Source: Winogradskyella sp.
GTDB taxonomy: Bacteria; Bacteroidota; Bacteroidia; Flavobacteriales; Flavobacteriaceae
Direction of reading: 5' to 3'
Assembly: GCF_003712105.1 (NCBI RefSeq)
Contig: NZ_RHLG01000004.1
Location: 186,001 to 250,000 of the forward strand
DNA: 64,000 bases
Within the stretch, counting starts at the first letter, position 1, and every line of letters starts with the position of its first letter. The translations under genes and the position numbers were made by a program. The notes below the pieces were generated by a model. That model was not told where the DNA came from, did no database searches, and was given only the letters and a program-made list of their open reading frames with translations. Below are positions 60,951 to 64,000 of this stretch, piece after piece.

Positions 60951-61922
60951 ATGGCTAAAGTAAAATACTATTACGATCCTGATACGCTGTCTTACCGTAA
61001 AATTGAGCGTAAAAAACGTATAACCATACTAAATGCTGCGGCGTTTTTATTAGCATCTGCACTTTTTGGTTTTTTTATTTTTTTTACAAGCGGTTATTTT
61101 ATTGAATCACCAAAAGAGCGCGAGCTGTCTCGGGAGTTGGAAAATATGGAATTGCAATATGAGTTACTTAACAAACGTATGGATGATGCCATTTCTGTTC
61201 TAGAAAATATTGAAGAGCGTGACAATGCTATTTACCGTTTGTATTTTGAAGCTAACCCAATTCCCGAAGAACAACGTCGTGCAGGATTTGGCGGCATCAA
61301 TCGTTACAAAAAGTATGATGGCTTTGATAATTCTGCTCTAATTCGTGAAAGTAACAAACGACTAGATATTTTAGAAAAAGCAATGGTAGTCCAGTCTAAG
61401 TCACTTGATGAAATAGCTATATTGGCAAAAAATAAAGAAAAGTTTTTGGAAGCAATTCCGGCGATACAACCTGTTAATAATGAAGATCTAACACGTATGG
61501 CCTCTGGTTTTGGTTTTAGAACTGACCCATTCACCAAGGTAAGGAAGTTCCATCACGGCATGGATTTTACAGCACCAAGGGGAACACCAATTTACGCTTC
61601 AGGTGATGGTATCGTAAAACGTGCAGATAATAGCTCATCTGGTTTTGGCAAGCACATCCGTATTGATCATGGTTATGGTTATGTGTCACTTTATGCACAT
61701 TTATATCGGTACAATGTTCGTGTTAATCAACGTGTAAAGCGCGGCGACTTAATTGGATTTGTAGGCAGTACCGGACGCTCTCAAGCACCTCATCTACATT
61801 ATGAAGTACATAAAGATGGTGTGCGTATTAATCCAATAAATTTCTATTATGGAAATTTATCTCCAGAAGAGTTTAACAAGCTCTTAGAAAAAGCCTCTTT
61901 AGAAAATCAATCTTTAGATTAG
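60951..61922 (+). CDS. M23-family peptidoglycan metallopeptidase
   Basis: The 323-residue protein has an N-terminal transmembrane anchor (residues ~27-48, AAAFLLASALFGFFIFFTSGYF), a coiled coil (~58-90), and a C-terminal LytM/M23 domain. Zinc ligands lie in FHHGMDFTAPRG (HxxxD) and HLHYEVH. FGFRTDPFTKVRKFH and GFGKHIRIDHGYGYVSLYAHL are typical. It should cleave peptide cross-links of peptidoglycan outside the inner membrane. It precedes a MerR regulator by 3 nt. Confidence 0.93.
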   Translation: MAKVKYYYDPDTLSYRKIERKKRITILNAAAFLLASALFGFFIFFTSGYFIESPKERELSRELENMELQYELLNKRMDDAISVLENIEERDNAIYRLYFEANPIPEEQRRAGFGGINRYKKYDGFDNSALIRESNKRLDILEKAMVVQSKSLDEIAILAKNKEKFLEAIPAIQPVNNEDLTRMASGFGFRTDPFTKVRKFHHGMDFTAPRGTPIYASGDGIVKRADNSSSGFGKHIRIDHGYGYVSLYAHLYRYNVRVNQRVKRGDLIGFVGSTGRSQAPHLHYEVHKDGVRINPINFYYGNLSPEEFNKLLEKASLENQSLD

Positions 61923-61925
61923 ATT

Positions 61926-62255
61926 ATGCATATCGATTTACCAGAAAAACGTTATTATGGCATCGGAGAAGTTGCCAAGGCATTTAATGTAAATACATCA
62001 CTAATTCGATTTTGGGAGAAAGAATTTGATATTATAAAACCAAAGAAGAATGCAAAAGGTAACCGCAAGTTTACACCTGAAGATATTAAGCATTTAAAAT
62101 TTATTTATCATCTTGTTAAGGAAAGAGGTTTTACGCTCGAAGGTGCTAAAACCCATATAAAAGAAGAACGAAAACAAGCTTTAAGTAACTTTGAGATTAT
62201 AACTAAACTCGAAGGTATTAAGGCAAAACTTATCAAAATAAAATCACAACTTTAA
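61926..62255 (+). CDS. MerR-family transcriptional regulator
   Basis: The 109-residue protein has the MerR helix-turn-helix: YYGIGEVAKAFNVNTSLIRFWEKEFDIIKPKKNAKGNRKFTPEDIKHL (residues ~10-57). A coiled-coil dimerisation helix follows, with no C-terminal ligand domain. Such short MerR proteins are common in flavobacteria downstream of M23 peptidases. Target genes are unknown. Confidence 0.92.
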   Translation: MHIDLPEKRYYGIGEVAKAFNVNTSLIRFWEKEFDIIKPKKNAKGNRKFTPEDIKHLKFIYHLVKERGFTLEGAKTHIKEERKQALSNFEIITKLEGIKAKLIKIKSQL

Positions 62256-62267
62256 ACTATAATCAAT

Positions 62268-62852
62268 ATGAAAAAGTGGCTCATACCTTTGTTGTTAATC
62301 GCAGCAATTTTAATTTGGGGAATAAGAACTAATAATCATGCTGTCGATTTAGATGAGAAAGTAGGAAAATCTTGGGCAGATGTAGAAAGCAGTTATCAAA
62401 GACGAAATGATCTCATTGGTAACTTAGTAAAAACAGTACAAGGTGCTGCTGATTTTGAAAAGAGTACTTTAACTGCAGTAATAGAAGCAAGAGCGAAAGC
62501 AACTTCAATTAATATTGATCCAAATAATGTTACGCCAGAGCAACTTGCAAAATTTAATGAAGTTCAAGGTGGTCTTTCTGGTGCTCTAAAAAGTCTTTTA
62601 GTAACTGTAGAACGTTATCCAGAATTAAAAGCCAATCAAAATTTCATTGAATTGCAAAGTCAATTAGAAGGAACAGAAAATAGAATAGATGTCGCTAGAA
62701 CTAGATTTAATAAAGCTGTTGAGCCTTACAATAGTTATATAAGAAAGTTTCCTAGAAGTCTGGTCGCCAATATCGCAGGCTTTGATAAAAAGGCTTACTT
62801 TGAGTCTGAAGAAGGTGCAGATGAAGCACCAGATGTCGAGTTTGATTTTTAA
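62268..62852 (+). CDS. lemA: LemA-family protein
   Basis: The 194-residue protein has a single N-terminal membrane helix (WLIPLLLIAAILIWGI) and the LemA helical bundle: KVGKSWADVESSYQRRNDLIGNLVKTVQG, AVIEARAKATS, LKSLLVTVERYPELKANQNF, LEGTENRIDVARTRFNKAVEPYN. LemA precedes TPM-domain genes in many genomes, as here, and the set is membrane-associated. Precise function is not settled. Confidence 0.95.
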   Translation: MKKWLIPLLLIAAILIWGIRTNNHAVDLDEKVGKSWADVESSYQRRNDLIGNLVKTVQGAADFEKSTLTAVIEARAKATSINIDPNNVTPEQLAKFNEVQGGLSGALKSLLVTVERYPELKANQNFIELQSQLEGTENRIDVARTRFNKAVEPYNSYIRKFPRSLVANIAGFDKKAYFESEEGADEAPDVEFDF

Positions 62853-62861
62853 GTAATCGCA

Positions 62862-63299
62862 ATGTCCGTAATTGAAAACTTTCTCACCGCTTCTGAAGAA
62901 GAAGCCATAGTTGCTGCAATTCGAAAAGCTGAAAAAAACACTTCAGGCGAAATCCGTGTGCACATCGAAAAGAATTGTGACACAGATGCACTAGAGCATG
63001 CTATGGAAGTATTTCATTACCTTAAAATGGACAACACTAAAGCACAAAACGGTGTCCTTATTTATGTCGCCGTAGATCAAAGAACATTCGTTATTTATGG
63101 TGATAAAGGTATTAATGAAGCTGTTGGTGAAGATTTCTGGAATTCAACAAGAGATGTCATCGCAAATCATTTTAGAGAAGGTGAATTTGCACTTGGTTTA
63201 ATTGAAGGTATTGAGCTTGCAGGTAAAGAATTATCGCATTATTTCCCATGGATACATGGCGACACCAATGAACTTGACAATAGTATTTCTAAAGGCTAA
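62862..63299 (+). CDS. TPM-domain protein (short form)
   Basis: The 145-residue protein has one TPM-phosphatase-type domain (EEEAIVAAIRKAEKNTSGEIRVHIEKN, NGVLIYVAVDQRTFVIYGDKGINEAVGEDFW). It has no signal peptide or transmembrane helix, so it is probably cytoplasmic. It lies 9 nt after lemA and just ahead of the second TPM gene. Confidence 0.9.
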   Translation: MSVIENFLTASEEEAIVAAIRKAEKNTSGEIRVHIEKNCDTDALEHAMEVFHYLKMDNTKAQNGVLIYVAVDQRTFVIYGDKGINEAVGEDFWNSTRDVIANHFREGEFALGLIEGIELAGKELSHYFPWIHGDTNELDNSISKG

Positions 63300-63306
63300 T
63301 TAGTAC

Positions 63307-64000
63307 ATGAAATTTACATTTAGAAATACATCATTTTTACTTCTATTAATTTCATTTTTAGGGTTTCAGAATGTTGAAGCGCAATATGAGATTCCAGATA
63401 TTCCGAGTTTTCAAACAAGTGTCTACGATTATGTCAATCTACTTTCTGAGACACAGAAACACAATCTAGAGCAAAAACTAATACGATATTCCGACACCAC
63501 TTCTACTCAAATTGTGCTTGTAACAATTTCTTCAACAAATGGAGAAAACATCAATTACCTCGGTGCTAATTGGCTTTCTGATTGGGGGATTGGGCAAGCA
63601 GAAAAAGATAATGGTGTCTTAATAATATTAGCCAAAAATGATAGACGAATAGGAATAACCACCGGATATGGCGTTGAGCACCTATTAACAGATGCTATGT
63701 GTAAACGTATCATTGAACGCGATATTATTCCATATTTTAAGCGTAATGATTATGCTGGTGGCCTCAATCGCGGTGTTGATGCTATCTTTGAAGTTCTACA
63801 AGGTGAGTATCAAGGCACAAGACAATCTAGCGGTAGTGGTGAATTTCCTTTTGCAGTCTTTTTTGTGCTATTTATCTTTTTTATTATTCTAATCATTGTC
63901 ATATCAAAACATAAAGGTGGCGGTGGTGGTGGCGGTAATTATAGAAGAAATGATGGCAGTATTCTTGAGGCTATTATTTTAAGCAATATGGGCCGTGGCA
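63307..64000 (+). CDS. YgcG-like TPM-domain membrane protein, partial
   Basis: The frame opens at ATG 63307 with a signal peptide (FLLLLISFLGFQNVEA) and runs off the window after 231 codons. A TPM domain (residues ~35-155, VYDYVNLLSETQKHNLEQKL, IVLVTISSTNGENINYLGANW, NDRRIGITTGYGVEHLL) is followed by a transmembrane helix (~180-198) and a Gly-rich stretch (GGGGGGGN), the usual YgcG layout. It is third in the lemA unit. The stop codon lies outside. Confidence 0.9.
   Translation, partial: MKFTFRNTSFLLLLISFLGFQNVEAQYEIPDIPSFQTSVYDYVNLLSETQKHNLEQKLIRYSDTTSTQIVLVTISSTNGENINYLGANWLSDWGIGQAEKDNGVLIILAKNDRRIGITTGYGVEHLLTDAMCKRIIERDIIPYFKRNDYAGGLNRGVDAIFEVLQGEYQGTRQSSGSGEFPFAVFFVLFIFFIILIIVISKHKGGGGGGGNYRRNDGSILEAIILSNMGRG

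Overview
The window comes from the chromosome of a low-GC member of the Bacteroidota, most likely a marine Flavobacteriaceae. The evidence is: type IX secretion (T9SS) sorting domains at 4374-6731 and 17394-18185; promoter elements of the Bacteroidota type (TAnnTTTG at -7, TTG near -33) and little sign of Shine-Dalgarno sites; a tmRNA whose tag reads GENNYALAA; and typical flavobacterial families (GSCFA, SelO beside methionine sulfoxide reductases, HK/LuxR two-component pair). I see no rRNA, tRNA, insertion sequence, prophage or CRISPR array.

Layout. 1-386 is the start of a polysaccharide flippase cut by the window edge, followed by typA and the divergent kdsA. 4.4-6.7 kb is a type B T9SS surface protein. 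6.8-12 kb holds membrane proteins, a winged-helix regulator, a Coq4-like protein and a DUF2809-SanA fusion; its two transcription starts share a 23-nt sequence containing a palindromic operator. 13.4-14.5 kb is ssrA (tmRNA) with a partial copy of its 3' end and two tiny membrane proteins. 14.5-17.2 kb is an NmrA reductase / DUF1772 / membrane protein / AraC group.

17.3-29.5 kb is the most unusual part. A 2519-residue mosaic surface protein and a small T9SS protein lie downstream of a degenerate receiver-like reading frame and a TPR histidine kinase / LuxR response regulator operon. All three transcription units carry the same inverted repeat, TACGT-N6-ACGTA or a close variant, with its centre exactly 56 nt upstream of the centre of a -7-like box. 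I read this as a local regulon in which the two-component pair controls itself and the giant surface protein. Near-identical terminator-containing repeats lie on both sides of the giant gene cassette.

29.9-38.5 kb is redox maintenance: msrB-msrA-glutaredoxin-selO, a nitroreductase, a DsbD-like thiol reductase, two rhodaneses, two thioredoxin-fold proteins and a MarR regulator with YceI. 39.0-46.0 kb is a full trpEGDCFBA operon preceded by a leader peptide with three consecutive Trp codons and a transcription attenuator; the G-D and D-C gaps each hold a copy of a ~95-bp palindromic repeat. 46-64 kb is mostly housekeeping (trmL, yaaA, rluD-like, ddl, coaD, alaS, M23 peptidase, MerR, lemA/TPM genes), plus a glycoside hydrolase, a YitT protein and a uracil-DNA-glycosylase-family gene that carries an in-frame insertion derived from a dispersed repeat.
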